In this document: positions 34,312-44,252 of the stretch, piece by piece
How the letters are laid out: every line of letters begins with the position of its first letter
Numbering within the stretch: the first letter of the stretch is position 1
NCBI GenBank assembly: GCA_037045435.1
Contig: JBAOID010000013.1
Coordinates: 1 to 64,000, forward strand
Origin: CBDUEF01 sp018063485
GTDB taxonomy: Bacteria; Pseudomonadota; Alphaproteobacteria; Rhodobacterales; Rhodobacteraceae
Length of the DNA: 64,000 nt
Direction of reading: 5' to 3'
Notes under the pieces: generated by a model
What the model was told of the DNA's origin: nothing
The model's input: the letters and a program-made list of their open reading frames with translations, nothing else
The model's database searches: none
Made by a program: the position numbers and the translations under genes

Positions 34312-36349
34312 TTGAGATCATTGATTCCGCAGTTTTTGGGGATGAGTCGGCCCAAGAAACGGGCTGTCCAGCTTTTGGCCGACAGCCTGATCCTTTTCAC
34401 CGTGTTCATGGTGTCAATGTGGCTGCGGCTGGATCGCACATGGTTTTTGGATGAGCCCCGGTTCTGGGGTGCCATGTTGATTGTCATTCCGCTGTCTCTT
34501 GCGGTGTTTGTCAAGTTGGGTTTTTATCGGGCCGTGGTGCGCTACATCGCTGGCCGGGCGCTTGGCGTGATTTTCCTGGGCGCTTTGGCGTCGGGAATTT
34601 TCCTTAGCTTGGTATCATGGGCAATGGCGCTTCCGGTTCCGCGCTCGGTGCCGTTAATCTATACAGTGCTGACATTCCTGTGCATCGGTGGTGTGCGCTT
34701 TGTTTTCCGTGAAATGGTTGCAGTTGGCCAGGATCGTCGCAACGAGCGCGTTGCCATCTACGGGGCAGGTGCGTCGGGGCGGCAATTGTTGCAAAGCCTG
34801 CGCCAAAGCACCCAGTATTCTCCCATCGCCTTTCTGGACGACGCCCTCGATGCCCAGGGTACGCATGTTGGCGGATTGCATGTCTATGCTCCCTCCATGA
34901 TTGACACCCTGATTTCCAAGAAACGCGTCAGCACGGTGCTGCTGGCTGTGCCATCGACCAGTCCGGCGCGACGGTCCGAGATACTCCGCACATTGGAGAA
35001 ATTGCCGGTCAAGCTGCGCACCGTTCCTGGGTTGGAAGATGTCATGGCGGGACGCGGCGGTGAAAGCGATCTCACCGAAGTGAAGATCGAAGATCTTTTG
35101 GGCCGCGATCCCGTGCCGCCCATACCAGAATTGCTTGGGGCCAACACATTATCCAAAGTGGTGATGGTCACAGGGGCCGGCGGCTCGATCGGCAGTGAAC
35201 TTTGCCGTCAAATTCTGGCACAGCGCCCTGTCAGGCTGGTGCTTTTCGAGCAATCGGAACTGGCGCTTTACAGTATTGATCAAGAATTGACGGCGACGGC
35301 GCAGGCTCTCGGGATTGACGCGCCGACTTATCACGCCAATTCTTGGCTCGGTGCAATCGCAAAGCCAGCTCGAGCGGGTGATCCGCAGGTTCAAGGTTCA
35401 AACGATCTACCACGCCGCCGCCTATAAACATGTCCCGATGGTTGAGCAAAATGTCGTCGCGGGGCTTCAGAACAATGTGTTTGGCACGCTTGCATCTGTG
35501 CGTGCTGCGCTGGCTTGCGGGGTTGAGGCCTTCATCTTGGTTTCCACGGACAAGGCAGTGCGCCCAACCAATTTCATGGGGGCGTCCAAGCGACTTGCGG
35601 AGTTGATCTGTCAGGCCCAGGCGCAACTGCCTGCGGCGCACACAAAGATCTCGATGGTGCGCTTTGGTAACGTGCTTGGCTCGTCCGGCTCGGTGATCCC
35701 ACTGTTCAAGAAACAGTTGCGGCTCGGTGGCCCGTTGACCGTCACACATGCAGATATCACCCGCTACTTCATGACGATACCTGAAGCTGCGCAGTTGGTG
35801 CTGCAAGCCGGGGCGATTGCCAAGGGCGGTGAGGTCTTTGTTCTCGACATGGGGGAGCCGGTGAAGATTGTGGAATTGGCGGCTCAAATGGCACGGTTGC
35901 ATGGCCTTCGCCCGGTGCTCTGTGCTGATGACACCGCTCCGACCGTGAAGCCCGGAGAAATTGCCGTGGTGATCAATGGGCTGCGGCCGGGAGAAAAACT
36001 CTATGAAGAGTTGTTGATCGGCAATGATCCGCAGCCGACCTGCCATCCACGCATTCTGTCGGCAAAGGAACGCTGCCTTCCTGAAGCGATTCTGCAAGAT
36101 CTGTTAGAACGGCTTGATAAGGCTTGTAAAGCCAATGATGTTGATGCAGCCCGCCGCATTTTGGAAGAGGCGCAGACGGATTTCAATTGGAAGGGGCCTT
36201 CGGTTGATCTGCTTGGGCGCGATGATGCTTCGCTTCCCGTTGTCGATGCCCCGCTTGGGCGAGATGATGCTTCGCTTCCCATCGACGATGCCCGGTTTTC
36301 CAGCCAGACGACGCTGGCAGATGTCGAAATGCACAGACGAGTGCAATGA
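34312..36349 (+). CDS. CapD/WbpM-type membrane nucleoside-diphosphate-sugar dehydratase, one frameshift
   Basis: Four N-terminal membrane segments (within about 25-150) precede a CoA-binding-like domain (VAIYGAGASGRQLLQSLRQS) and an extended SDR domain with VVMVTGAGGSIGSELCRQIL, YHAAAYKHVPMVEQN, FILVSTDKAVRPTNFMGASK and MVRFGNVLGSSGSVIP. This is the layout of UDP-HexNAc 4,6-dehydratases that start unusual-sugar synthesis. The frame breaks near 35335; ITPILGSVQSQSQ continues in the next. TTG 34312 (MRSLIPQFLG, with GGGG upstream) is the likely start; ATG 34342 is the alternative. The C-terminus has a 14-residue tandem repeat. It heads the exopolysaccharide block. Confidence 0.87.
36211..36292 (+). 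repeat. 42-base tandem repeat inside the capD-like gene
   Basis: GCTTGGGCGCGATGATGCTT at 36211 recurs at 36253 with few changes, through to GATGCC in both. The period of 42 bases encodes LGRDDASLPVVDAP then LGRDDASLPIDDAR. It stays in frame and extends the tail beyond the normal family end. Confidence 0.8.
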
Positions 36350-36471
36350 GGCAACGGCCGTCAGCCGAAAAATCGGATGGAACGCAATGCGGCATGGTCA
36401 AATCAGGATTTATTTCCTATAAATTCGCCATGACCTGGGTCAGGGTGGTACATCAATTTCGGAGGTATTTA

Positions 36472-38587
36472 ATGGCGTTTGTTGGTTTTCGCCCGACACG
36501 CATTCTGGGTGCGGTGTTTCTTGCCGTCACAGCACCACTTCTCGCTGACGCTAAACCCACTTTGTCATTTGGCGGGGTGACCGGTCTGATTGATATGCCT
36601 ACGGGTGAAAGCCAGAGCGACGGAGCATTCAGTGTTACCTCCTCTCATTTCGGACCGATCAGCCGAACCACGCTGTCATTTCAGATAACACCACGCCTGT
36701 CAGGCAGCTTTCGTTACACGGCGATCCGCAAATGGGATGTCCCCGGATCGAAACTGCCGACCAATTACGACCGCAGTTTCGATCTGCGGTATCAGGTATT
36801 CGAAGAAGGCAACTATACGCCGGGCGTTGTGGTGGGGTTGCAGGACATCATCGGTACAGGCGTGATGTCAGGTGAATATGTCGCGGCGACCAAGTCCTTC
36901 GGTGACCGCTTCAAGGTAACAGCCGGATTGGGCTGGGGGCGCTTCGGCAGTTACGGCGCAATCGGGGCCCCTTTTGGCGACCGGCCACCGGTCGATGTCG
37001 GCAAAGGCGGAAACATACGAACCGGTCAATGGTTCAAAGGGGATGTTGCACCCTTTGCCGGTGTCGAATGGCTGGTGAATGACAAACTGTCTCTCAAGGC
37101 TGAGTATTCCTCGGATGACTACACGCTTGAGGCGGGCAAAAAAGGCACCTTTGAACGCAAAAGCCCGTTCAATTTTGGCGTCGAATACCAACTGAACCGC
37201 TCTATTCGCCTTGGTGGGTACTATCTTTACGGATCTGAATTGGGCTTTAGCGCGCAAATTGTGCTTGATCCGAAAACCCGTCCAACGGGCGGTATCCTGG
37301 GGGCAGGCCCGGTGCCGATTGTCAGCCGTCCGGGTTCGGCCGCTGGCTGGTCGCAGCAATGGGTGAGTGACACTGCGACTGTTCCTTCGCTGCGCGGTGA
37401 TCTGCAAAAGCGGCTTCGTGCCGACGGGATCGTGCTGGAGTCGCTGGCAGTTACCGCGACCACCGTGCAAATCCGTATCCGCAATACCAAACTCGACAAT
37501 GGTGCCCAGGCCATTGGCCGCACCGCTCGTGCACTCGCTGCCAGCCTGCCCGCCTCGGTGGAAACCTTCACAATTGTTCCGGTTGACCACGGTATCCCAC
37601 TGTCCGAAGTGGTGCTGCGCCGCAGTGACCTTGAAGAATTGGACCATGCCGGTGGGCAAGACGCGTTGATTTCGTGCGCGTACGCTGATCCTGCCGGCCG
37701 AGAGCGGTTTGCCCGAAGGCACTGTGCTGAGCCAGGGCCTCTACCCGGCGTTTTCGTGGAACGTAGCCCCCTATGTCAAAGCCAGCCTGTTCGATCCACA
37801 AAATCCTTTGCGCGCCGATTTTGGGCTACGTCTTTCAGGAAAATATGACATTGCGCCGGGACTGGTTCTTTCCGGGGCCGTGACCAAGAAACTGGCCGGA
37901 AACCTGGATAAATCCCAGCGGGATTCAAACTCGATCCTGCCGCATGTCCGCAGCGACAGCAACAAATACGACGCCAATGGTGATCCGGCGATCGAAAACC
38001 TGACGCTGGCCTGGTACGCCAAGCCCGCGCCCAATCTCTACAGCCGCGTGACCCTTGGCTATCTGGAACCGATGTTCGGCGGCATTTCGGGTGAACTTTT
38101 GTGGAAGCGGGTGGACCGGCCCTATGCCTTGGGGGTCGAACTGAATTACGTCCAGCAACGCAATTTCGATCAGTTGTTCGGCTTCAAGGACTATTCTGTC
38201 GTGACCGGCCATATGTCGGGCTACTATGATTTTGGCAACGGCTTTCAGGCGCAACTGGATATCGGGCGCTATCTGGCAGGGGATTACGGCGCGACGCTGA
38301 CAATTGATCGCGAATTCCCCAACGGCTGGAAGGTGGGTGCATTTGCGACTCTGACAGATGTGTCGTTTGATGATTTCGGCGAAGGCTCGTTCGACAAGGG
38401 CATTCGGATTGAAATTCCTTTCGCTTGGGCGCTTGGCCGTCCTACGCAAAAAACTACCGGTTTGGTTGTGCGGCCGATTCTGCGTGACGGTGGCGCGCGC
38501 TTGAATGTGGACGGGCGGCTTTATGATTTCGTGCGTGATTACCACTCGGATCGGCTTGACGATCAATGGGGAAGGTTCTGGAGATGA
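36472..38587 (+). CDS. yjbH: YjbH-domain exopolysaccharide outer-membrane protein, one frameshift
   Basis: A signal peptide (MAFVGFRPTRILGAVFLAV...ADA-KP) is followed by the N-terminal YjbH signature LSFGGVTGLIDMPTGESQSDG, a long beta-strand-rich region and a C-terminal part with LPHVRSDSNKYDANGD and NLYSRVTLGYLEPMFGGISGELLW. The C-terminal section is in another frame from about 37680. Corrected length is about 705 residues, matching YjbH. ATG 36472 has CGGAGG upstream. YjbH is an outer-membrane barrel-like partner of YjbEFG in exopolysaccharide secretion. It overlaps yjbF by four bases. Confidence 0.88.
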
Positions 38588-39186
38588 TGTCCCGTCTGGC
38601 TTTGGTTTTGGCGCTGGCTAGCGGCGCTCTGTCAGGATGTGGCGGCAAGGCTGCCGCCCTCCTGGCGGTCCCGCTGCAAAAGGCATTGGGCCAGTCTGCC
38701 CCTGCTCCCGGAGCGGCCGCCGCCGTCAGGGGCCCGGTTCTGGTGGTATCGCTGCCCTCACAGGGCAGGGCGCTGCAACTTCATGTGCTGGACCGGGACG
38801 GGCCGGTGACCACCTGGGCAACGCAGGATGGTTTGCAGATCATGCTGCGGGACGGTATGCTGATCCAGACACGTGGTCTGGGTATGGATTTGATGTCGGC
38901 CACGGTGCCAAGTTTGGCCCAGATCGCCGCAATGTCCGGGCACAATCGCAGCCATTTCTACCTTGAAGGCAGTGATAAGCCCTTCCGTCGCGATTACACC
39001 TGTGTCGTTGAGGCGGGGGCAGCCGACAAGAATTTGCCAAAGGCCCGGCATCTGGTGGAAACCTGTGATGGGCCTGCGGGCTTCATCACCAACCATTACT
39101 GGCTGGAAGGTGGGAATCTGGTCACATCAAAGCAATGGGTGTCTCAGGGGGTTGGCTTTGCTGTAATGGCATCCGGGCAACAATGA
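38584..39186 (+). CDS. yjbF: YjbF/GfcB-family lipoprotein
   Basis: The 200-residue lipoprotein has a signal ending in the lipobox ALSGC (Cys about 18). The family body is VLVVSLPSQGRALQLHVLDRDG, TWATQDGLQIMLRDGMLIQTRGLGMDLMSA and a conserved YTCVVEAGAADKNL, which includes Cys. The start ATG overlaps the yjbH stop (ATGA), showing translational coupling. YjbF/GfcB lipoproteins take part in group-4 capsule or exopolysaccharide export from the outer membrane. Confidence 0.88.
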   Translation: MMSRLALVLALASGALSGCGGKAAALLAVPLQKALGQSAPAPGAAAAVRGPVLVVSLPSQGRALQLHVLDRDGPVTTWATQDGLQIMLRDGMLIQTRGLGMDLMSATVPSLAQIAAMSGHNRSHFYLEGSDKPFRRDYTCVVEAGAADKNLPKARHLVETCDGPAGFITNHYWLEGGNLVTSKQWVSQGVGFAVMASGQQ

Positions 39187-39259
39187 CTGGTGATTGTCTG
39201 TCTTATGTTTCCAATGCAAGCTGACTGTGCTATATTCAAAGAAGTTTTAATCGGAGCAA

Positions 39260-39481
39260 ATGAACATGACGAAAATTACCGCCCTTATTGCCACGTTGAG
39301 TGTTTTGGCTTCAGTCTCGATCGCACAGGCTGGCGGAAACAATGAACCAATCATCGAGCCCGAGCCTATGCCGGAAGTTATTGCTGCTGCGCCGTCCAGC
39401 AGCGGTGCTGTTCTTCCGGTTCTTTTGGGCCTGTTGCTCTTGGGCGCAGTTGTTGCCGGGTCGTCTGACGGCACAGATTGA
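39260..39481 (+). CDS. small secreted or membrane protein of the exopolysaccharide block
   Basis: The 73-residue protein has a signal peptide (MNMTKITALIATLSVLASVSIAQA-GG), a short acidic Pro/Glu segment (NEPIIEPEPMPEV) and a C-terminal hydrophobic run (VLPVLLGLLLLGAVVAGSS). Similar tiny proteins are often seen beside yjbH/capD genes in Rhodobacteraceae; no function is known. ATG 39260 could also be 39266 (MTKIT). A strong terminator follows. Confidence 0.7.
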   Translation: MNMTKITALIATLSVLASVSIAQAGGNNEPIIEPEPMPEVIAAAPSSSGAVLPVLLGLLLLGAVVAGSSDGTD

Positions 39482-39513
39482 GCCTAATCCCTGTCAGATC
39501 CGAGATTTCAGGA

Positions 39514-39548
39514 AACCACCCGTGCGTTTTGCGCCGGGTGGTTTTTTT
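39514..39548 (+). terminator. rho-independent terminator of the exopolysaccharide block
   Basis: AACCACCCG is followed by a short loop and CGGGTGGTT, then TTTTTT. It lies 33 bases after the stop of the small protein and ends the capD-yjbH-yjbF block. Confidence 0.88.
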
Positions 39549-39575
39549 CATTCAGGATCAAAAAATCAAAACGGA

Positions 39576-40535
39576 TCAAACCGCAATTTCAGTTCCCAAC
39601 CCACGCTCGCGGGCGCGTGTTACGGCCATAGCCGCAACGGCCAGATCTTGCAGACCTACACCGGTGCCGTCAAACAAGGTGATCTCACTGTCAGCGCCCC
39701 GGCCAGCATGTTTGCCGATCACAACATCACCGATCGGGGTGATATTCTCGGCCCGGAGCAAGCCTGACGCCACCGCATGTTGCGCTTCGCCAATGGATAC
39801 CGATTGTGCAACCTCATCGGTGAACACGGTCGCACGTCCCAAAAGCGCCGCCTCAACCTCTTGTTTGCCTTTGGTATCCGTGCCCATGCAGGCAAGATGC
39901 GTGCCCGCCTTCACATGCGCCGCCATCAGGCTGGCGGCAGGGGCGGATGTGATCGTTACGATCACATCCGCCTCGACCATGCGTTCCAACGGCACTGCCT
40001 CGAACGGCAGACCCAATTCGGCGGCGATCTTGCCCAAACCGGGCAGCATATCGGGATGCAGGTTCCAGGCGATCACCCGCTCGAACTTGCGCACCCGCGC
40101 CGCCGCTCGCAGTTGAAACCCCGCCTGATGGCCCGCACCGACCATGCCCAGCACCCTGGCATCCTTGCGCGCCAAGCGATCCACCGAAATCGCCTGTGCC
40201 GCCGCCGTGCGCAGCGCGGTAAGCAAATTCCCGCCCACCATCGCCAGTGGCCGCCCGGTGTCGGGATCAAACAGAAACACGCTCGATTGATGGTTGATCA
40301 TGCCGCGCGCAGCGTTGCCGGGAAAATACCCCCCCGCCTTCACGCCCAGTTGCGCGCCCGCGCGGTCGAGCCCCGATTTGAAACCATACTGCCGCCCTTC
40401 GCCCAAAGCCTCACGCACCACCGGAAAGTTATAAGCATCGCCGCGCGCCATCGAGGCAAAACACCCCTCCACCGCTGCAAAGGCATCATCAAACGACACC
40501 AGGTCCGCAATCAACGCCTCGGGAACGATCAACAT
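39576..40535 (-). CDS. bhcD: iminosuccinate reductase, ornithine-cyclodeaminase fold
   Basis: This is the last enzyme of the beta-hydroxyaspartate cycle, reducing iminosuccinate to aspartate with NAD(P)H. The 319-residue protein belongs to the ornithine cyclodeaminase/mu-crystallin family: substrate-side VKAGGYFPGN (Lys about 66), Rossmann motif MVGAGHQAGFQ (131-141) and CMGTDTKGKQEV. Out of context it would be called an ornithine cyclodeaminase-like protein; the bhcA-B-C neighbours and bhcR fix the identity. It is separated from bhcC by a palindromic repeat element (about 180 bases), so coupling may be weaker than among bhcA-B-C. Confidence 0.88.
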   Translation of the reverse strand: MLIVPEALIADLVSFDDAFAAVEGCFASMARGDAYNFPVVREALGEGRQYGFKSGLDRAGAQLGVKAGGYFPGNAARGMINHQSSVFLFDPDTGRPLAMVGGNLLTALRTAAAQAISVDRLARKDARVLGMVGAGHQAGFQLRAAARVRKFERVIAWNLHPDMLPGLGKIAAELGLPFEAVPLERMVEADVIVTITSAPAASLMAAHVKAGTHLACMGTDTKGKQEVEAALLGRATVFTDEVAQSVSIGEAQHAVASGLLRAENITPIGDVVIGKHAGRGADSEITLFDGTGVGLQDLAVAAMAVTRARERGLGTEIAV

Positions 40536-40604
40536 GGGCTTGGTCTTTCATCTCGGAATAAGTGAAGCCGCCGAAGGTCACCGGCAGGCTGGATCGCTGT
40601 GTCA

Positions 40605-40713
40605 GAGCGCGTTGCGCTTAATTGAATTCGCCGCGCATCCCGAACGCGTTTGCAAAGGCAATCGCTGCCTCGGGATGCGAGGTGAATAGATGTTCTGATT
40701 GAACGCGACGCGC
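40605..40713. repeat. dispersed palindromic element, copy 2
   Basis: It shares the outer flanks (TTAATTGAATTCGC... and ...GCGAGGTGAATAG, CTGATTGAACGCGACGCGC) with copy 1 at 19138-19244. The central part (GAACGCGTTTGCAAAGGCAATCGC) is the reverse complement of the corresponding centre of copy 1. It lies between bhcC and bhcD. The arms CGCATCCCGA and TCGGGATGCG pair. Confidence 0.75.
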
Positions 40714-40718
40714 ACTGG

Positions 40719-41883
40719 TTAGTAGGCCTTGCCACGTGCCGAAACCGGCCAGACGCTTTCCACCTTGCCATTGCGAACACCGACATACCAATCATGCACG
40801 TTGCAGGTCGGATCGCAATGGCCTGGCACCAGACGCAACTTGTCGTTCACCTTCAACACGCCGCCCTTATCCTCAACCACCCCATGTTCATCCGAGCATT
40901 TGAGGTATTTGACATCCGTGCGGCCGTAGATCACCGGCAGGCCAGAAATCCACCGATTGCGCCTTCAATCCGGCATCGACAATCGCCTTGTCGGCTTTGG
41001 CATGGCTCATCACCGAGGTCAGGATGAACAGCGCGTTCTCCCATTCGCCCTGGTCAATCCGCTTGCCGTCCTGATCCAGAATCCGGCCATAATCGGCATC
41101 CATGAACGCGTAAGAGCCACACTGCAACTCGTTGTAAACGCCAGATCCGGCCTCGAACATATAGGAACCGGTGCCGCCGCCGCCGACGATATCGCACTCA
41201 ATCCCCGAGGCTTCCAGCCCCCGTACCGCATCGGCCACCTGCGCAACCGCCAGCTCAATCTTGGCCTTGCGATCAGCAAACAGATCCAGGTGCTGCATCG
41301 CGCCCTGATAGGCCTGGATGCCGGCAAATTTCAACCCCGGCGCAGCCTCGATCTTGCGCGCAATTGCCACCACATCTTGGGTCGTGGTCACGCCACAGCG
41401 ACCTGCGCCGCAATCGATCTCTACCAGGCACTCAATCTCGGTGCCATGCCTGACCGCCGCCGCCGACAGATCGGCCACGTTGTCTGCATCATCAACGCAC
41501 ACAATTGTCCGCGCGCCCAGCTTTGGCAGCCGCGCCAGACGGTCGATCTTGACCAAATCGCGCACCTGGTTTGAAACCAGCACATCCTTGATCCCGCCGC
41601 GCGCGAACACTTCAGCCTCGGAAACCTTCTGGCAGCACACACCACAAGACCCGCCAAGACGCTCTTGCAACAGCGCCACATCCACCGATTTGTGCATCTT
41701 TCCATGGACCCGGTGGCGCACACCCGCCGCCTTGGCAAAATCGCCCATCTTGACGATATTGCGCTCCAGCGCATCAAGGTCCAGCACCAGACACGGTGTC
41801 TGGATATCGGCCTCGTCCATTCCCGGAACGGCGGGAATATCATAGCCAACCTCATAGCCCTCGAAATTCACAGCTTTATTCAT
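40719..41883 (-). CDS. bhcC: beta-hydroxyaspartate aldolase, one apparent frameshift
   Basis: BhcC joins glycine and glyoxylate to (2R,3S)-beta-hydroxyaspartate. It has a D-threonine-aldolase/alanine-racemase fold with PLP: TPCLVLDLDALERNIVKM, VRHRVHGKMHKSVDVALLQ (PLP Lys region) and GGGGTGSYMFEAG. The metal-site tail VPGHCDPTCNVHDWYVG lies in another frame because of an extra base in the AAA run at 40946-40948; corrected, VDSGLPVIYGRTDVKY joins the parts. Length is about 388 residues, as expected. It starts ten bases after the bhcB stop. Confidence 0.9.
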
Positions 41884-41892
41884 GATACTCTC

Positions 41893-42846
41893 CTAACCCT
41901 GCATCCAAGGCAATTTATCCAGATCGACGTTGCCGCCAGTAATGATAACACCCACACGCCGCCCCTTGAACACCGCAGGGTTGGCCAGAATCGTCGCCAA
42001 AGGCACAGCGCTGCTCGGTTCTATCACGATCTTCATCCGCTTCCAGATCAGCTTCATCGCCTCGATGATTTCATCTTCGGTTGCGGTAAACACGTCTGAC
42101 ACATGGGTCTTGACGAAATGCCAGGTCAGATCCTTCAGCGGCACTTTCAACCCGTCGGCCACAGTCTCGGGTGCGTCATCGGCGATGATCTCACCCGCCT
42201 TGAAGCTGCGACAGGCATCATCGGCATTCTTGGGCTCGGCGGCATAAATGTCCATCCCCGGCACCAGGGTCGAAAGCGTCAGACAGGTGCCCGAGATCAT
42301 CCCGCCACCACCAATCGGTGCTACCACCGCATCCAGCCCCGGCACCTGCTCCAACAACTCACGCGAACAGGTCGCTTGGCCCGCAATCACCCGCGGATCG
42401 TTATAGGGATGCACGAAATCCGCACCGGTTTCCGCCTGTACTTGCGCAAACACCGCCTCCCGGCTGCTGGTCGAGGGCTCACATTCCACAATTCGCCCGC
42501 CATAGCCGCGAACGGCATCTTTCTTGGCCTGCGGTGCAGTGCGTGGCATCACCACCGAGCAGGGAATCCCCCGACGTCCCGCCGCATAAGACAGGCTCAG
42601 CGCGTGGTTGCCGCTGGAATGGGTCGCAACGCCCTTGGCCAGTTGGTCCTCATGCAGACCAAACACCGCATTGGAAGCCCCGCGCACCTTGAACGCGCCA
42701 GCCTTCTGGAAGTTCTCGCATTTGAAGAACAATTCCGCCCCGGTCAAGGCGTTCAAATAGCTGGAGGTCAGCACCGGAGTGCGGTGAATATAGGGTTTGA
42801 TCCGCTCATGCGCCGCGATCACATCGTCAAACGTCGGGATATACAT
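41893..42846 (-). CDS. bhcB: beta-hydroxyaspartate dehydratase
   Basis: BhcB removes water from beta-hydroxyaspartate to give iminosuccinate. It is a 317-residue PLP enzyme of the threonine dehydratase/serine racemase type: FKCENFQKAGAFKVRGASNAV (PLP Lys about 53), THSSGNHALSLSYAA and the phosphate-binding PIGGGGMISG. ATG 42846 (MYIPTFDDVIAAHERI) has GGGGCGAGGA upstream; an ATG ten codons further up is possible. It is intact and lies second in bhcABCD. Confidence 0.92.
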   Translation of the reverse strand: MYIPTFDDVIAAHERIKPYIHRTPVLTSSYLNALTGAELFFKCENFQKAGAFKVRGASNAVFGLHEDQLAKGVATHSSGNHALSLSYAAGRRGIPCSVVMPRTAPQAKKDAVRGYGGRIVECEPSTSSREAVFAQVQAETGADFVHPYNDPRVIAGQATCSRELLEQVPGLDAVVAPIGGGGMISGTCLTLSTLVPGMDIYAAEPKNADDACRSFKAGEIIADDAPETVADGLKVPLKDLTWHFVKTHVSDVFTATEDEIIEAMKLIWKRMKIVIEPSSAVPLATILANPAVFKGRRVGVIITGGNVDLDKLPWMQG

Positions 42847-42919
42847 TCCTCGCCCCTGTCTTTCATCTGTCGTCAAATATCCACGGGGGTGCGGGGGCAG
42901 TCAGCCCCCGCCCGCAGCT

Positions 42920-44089
42920 TCAGGCTGCGGTCTTGCGATAATACTCTTGCGCTGCGGCCACGCCCGAGCCCAGCTTTACCGGCCAGTCCAGATCGGCCAT
43001 GCACATCTCAGCCACCGCCAGACCCGATAGCATCATCGCATCGGTCAGCATCCCCAGATGCCCGATGCGGAACACCTTGCCCGCCACTTCACCAAGACCG
43101 ACGCCAAAGGCCATGTGATATTTCTCCGCCGCGACCTTCACCAGATCGGTGCCGTTGCACCCCTCCGGCACAACCACCGCCGTGACGGTTTCCGAATACA
43201 ACTCGGGCGAAACCGCGCAGGGCTTCATCCCCCAAGCCGCAATCGCGCGGCGCACGCCTTCGGCAAGGCGGTGATGGCGGGCGTAGACAATCTCCATTCC
43301 CTCATCTTCCAAAAGCTCAATCGAATGGGCCAGACCTGCAATCAAACCAACCGCCGGAGTATAGGGATAGCCGCCCGCCGCATAGGATTTCAGCATGTCA
43401 CGGAAATCAAAGAAAGTGCGGGGCAGGGTGGCGGTGTCCATCGCGGCCAAAGCCTTGGGGCTGACGCCCACGATGCACAGACCAACCGGCAGCATGAAGC
43501 CCTTTTGGCTGCCGGCAACCGCCAGATCAACGCCCCAGGCACCCATCTCGAACGGCATCGAGCCGATGGAGGACACTCCATCCACCATCAGCAGCGCATC
43601 ATGTTTTGCCGCATCCATCGCCGCCCGAATGCCGCCGATGTCCGAACGCACGCCGGTCGCAGTCTCATTATGCGTGGCAAGAACCGCTTTGATCTCGCCC
43701 TTGGTATCGGCCTTCAGCGCCGCTTCAATCGCGGCCAAAGGCGCGCCCTGGCCCCACGGGGTTTCAATGATCTGCACCTTCAGCCCGTGGCGCTGGCACA
43801 TGTCGATCCAGCGCTGGCTGAACATGCCAAAGCGCGCGGCCAGAACCGTATCGCCCGCCGACAGAGTGTTGGAAATTGCCGCTTCCCAGCCCCCGGTTCC
43901 GGTTGACGGGATGATGATCACCTCACCATCCTTCATCTTCAACACGCGCTTCACCCCTGCCACGGCTGGCTTGAACAGCTTGGCAAACGTGGGTGAGCGA
44001 TGGTCAATCGTGGCCATGTCACAGGCTTTGCGCACCGAATCCGGTATATTCGTCGGGCCGGGGATAAAGACGGGGTTCTGGCTGGACAT
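42920..44089 (-). CDS. bhcA: aspartate-glyoxylate aminotransferase
   Basis: BhcA transfers the amino group of aspartate to glyoxylate, giving glycine and oxaloacetate; this step closes the cycle. The 389-residue class V aminotransferase shows NPVFIPGPTNIPDSVR, IIIPSTGTGGWEAAISN, VDGVSSIGSMPFEMGAWGVD (Asp about 170) and AGSQKGFMLPVG (PLP Lys about 196). Related sequences are annotated as serine-glyoxylate aminotransferase; the context decides. ATG 44089 has GGGAGAG upstream. It is the first gene of the operon, divergent from bhcR. Confidence 0.92.
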   Translation of the reverse strand: MSSQNPVFIPGPTNIPDSVRKACDMATIDHRSPTFAKLFKPAVAGVKRVLKMKDGEVIIIPSTGTGGWEAAISNTLSAGDTVLAARFGMFSQRWIDMCQRHGLKVQIIETPWGQGAPLAAIEAALKADTKGEIKAVLATHNETATGVRSDIGGIRAAMDAAKHDALLMVDGVSSIGSMPFEMGAWGVDLAVAGSQKGFMLPVGLCIVGVSPKALAAMDTATLPRTFFDFRDMLKSYAAGGYPYTPAVGLIAGLAHSIELLEDEGMEIVYARHHRLAEGVRRAIAAWGMKPCAVSPELYSETVTAVVVPEGCNGTDLVKVAAEKYHMAFGVGLGEVAGKVFRIGHLGMLTDAMMLSGLAVAEMCMADLDWPVKLGSGVAAAQEYYRKTAA

Positions 44090-44159
44090 GGTGACTCTCC
44101 CTTGGGGTATGCTTGAACAATAGGGGGCCTCAGGCCGCAGCGCAATTTTTTCGAAATTG

Positions 44160-44178
44160 TTTTTCACTCAGTGAAAAA
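44160..44178. promoter_or_regulatory. perfect palindrome between bhcA and bhcR, likely BhcR operator
   Basis: TTTTTCACTCAGTGAAAAA is a perfect 19-base palindrome (nine-base arms, one central base). It lies 71 bases before bhcA and 75 bases before the bhcR ATG. IclR-type regulators bind short palindromes of this kind in divergent promoters, and BhcR is known to bind the bhc promoter region and to respond to glyoxylate. The exact site here is an inference. Confidence 0.65.
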
Positions 44179-44252
44179 TATGATATTCTGCTGCAAGATC
44201 AATCCATAAGGCTTTTTCATTGGCCACTGGCCCCCAGGAACATAAAAAAACA

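Noticed and set aside
39576..42846. Annotation as ornithine cyclodeaminase, D-threonine aldolase and threonine dehydratase
   Set aside because: The gene order with a class V aminotransferase and divergent IclR regulator matches bhcABCD-bhcR, which explains all four together.
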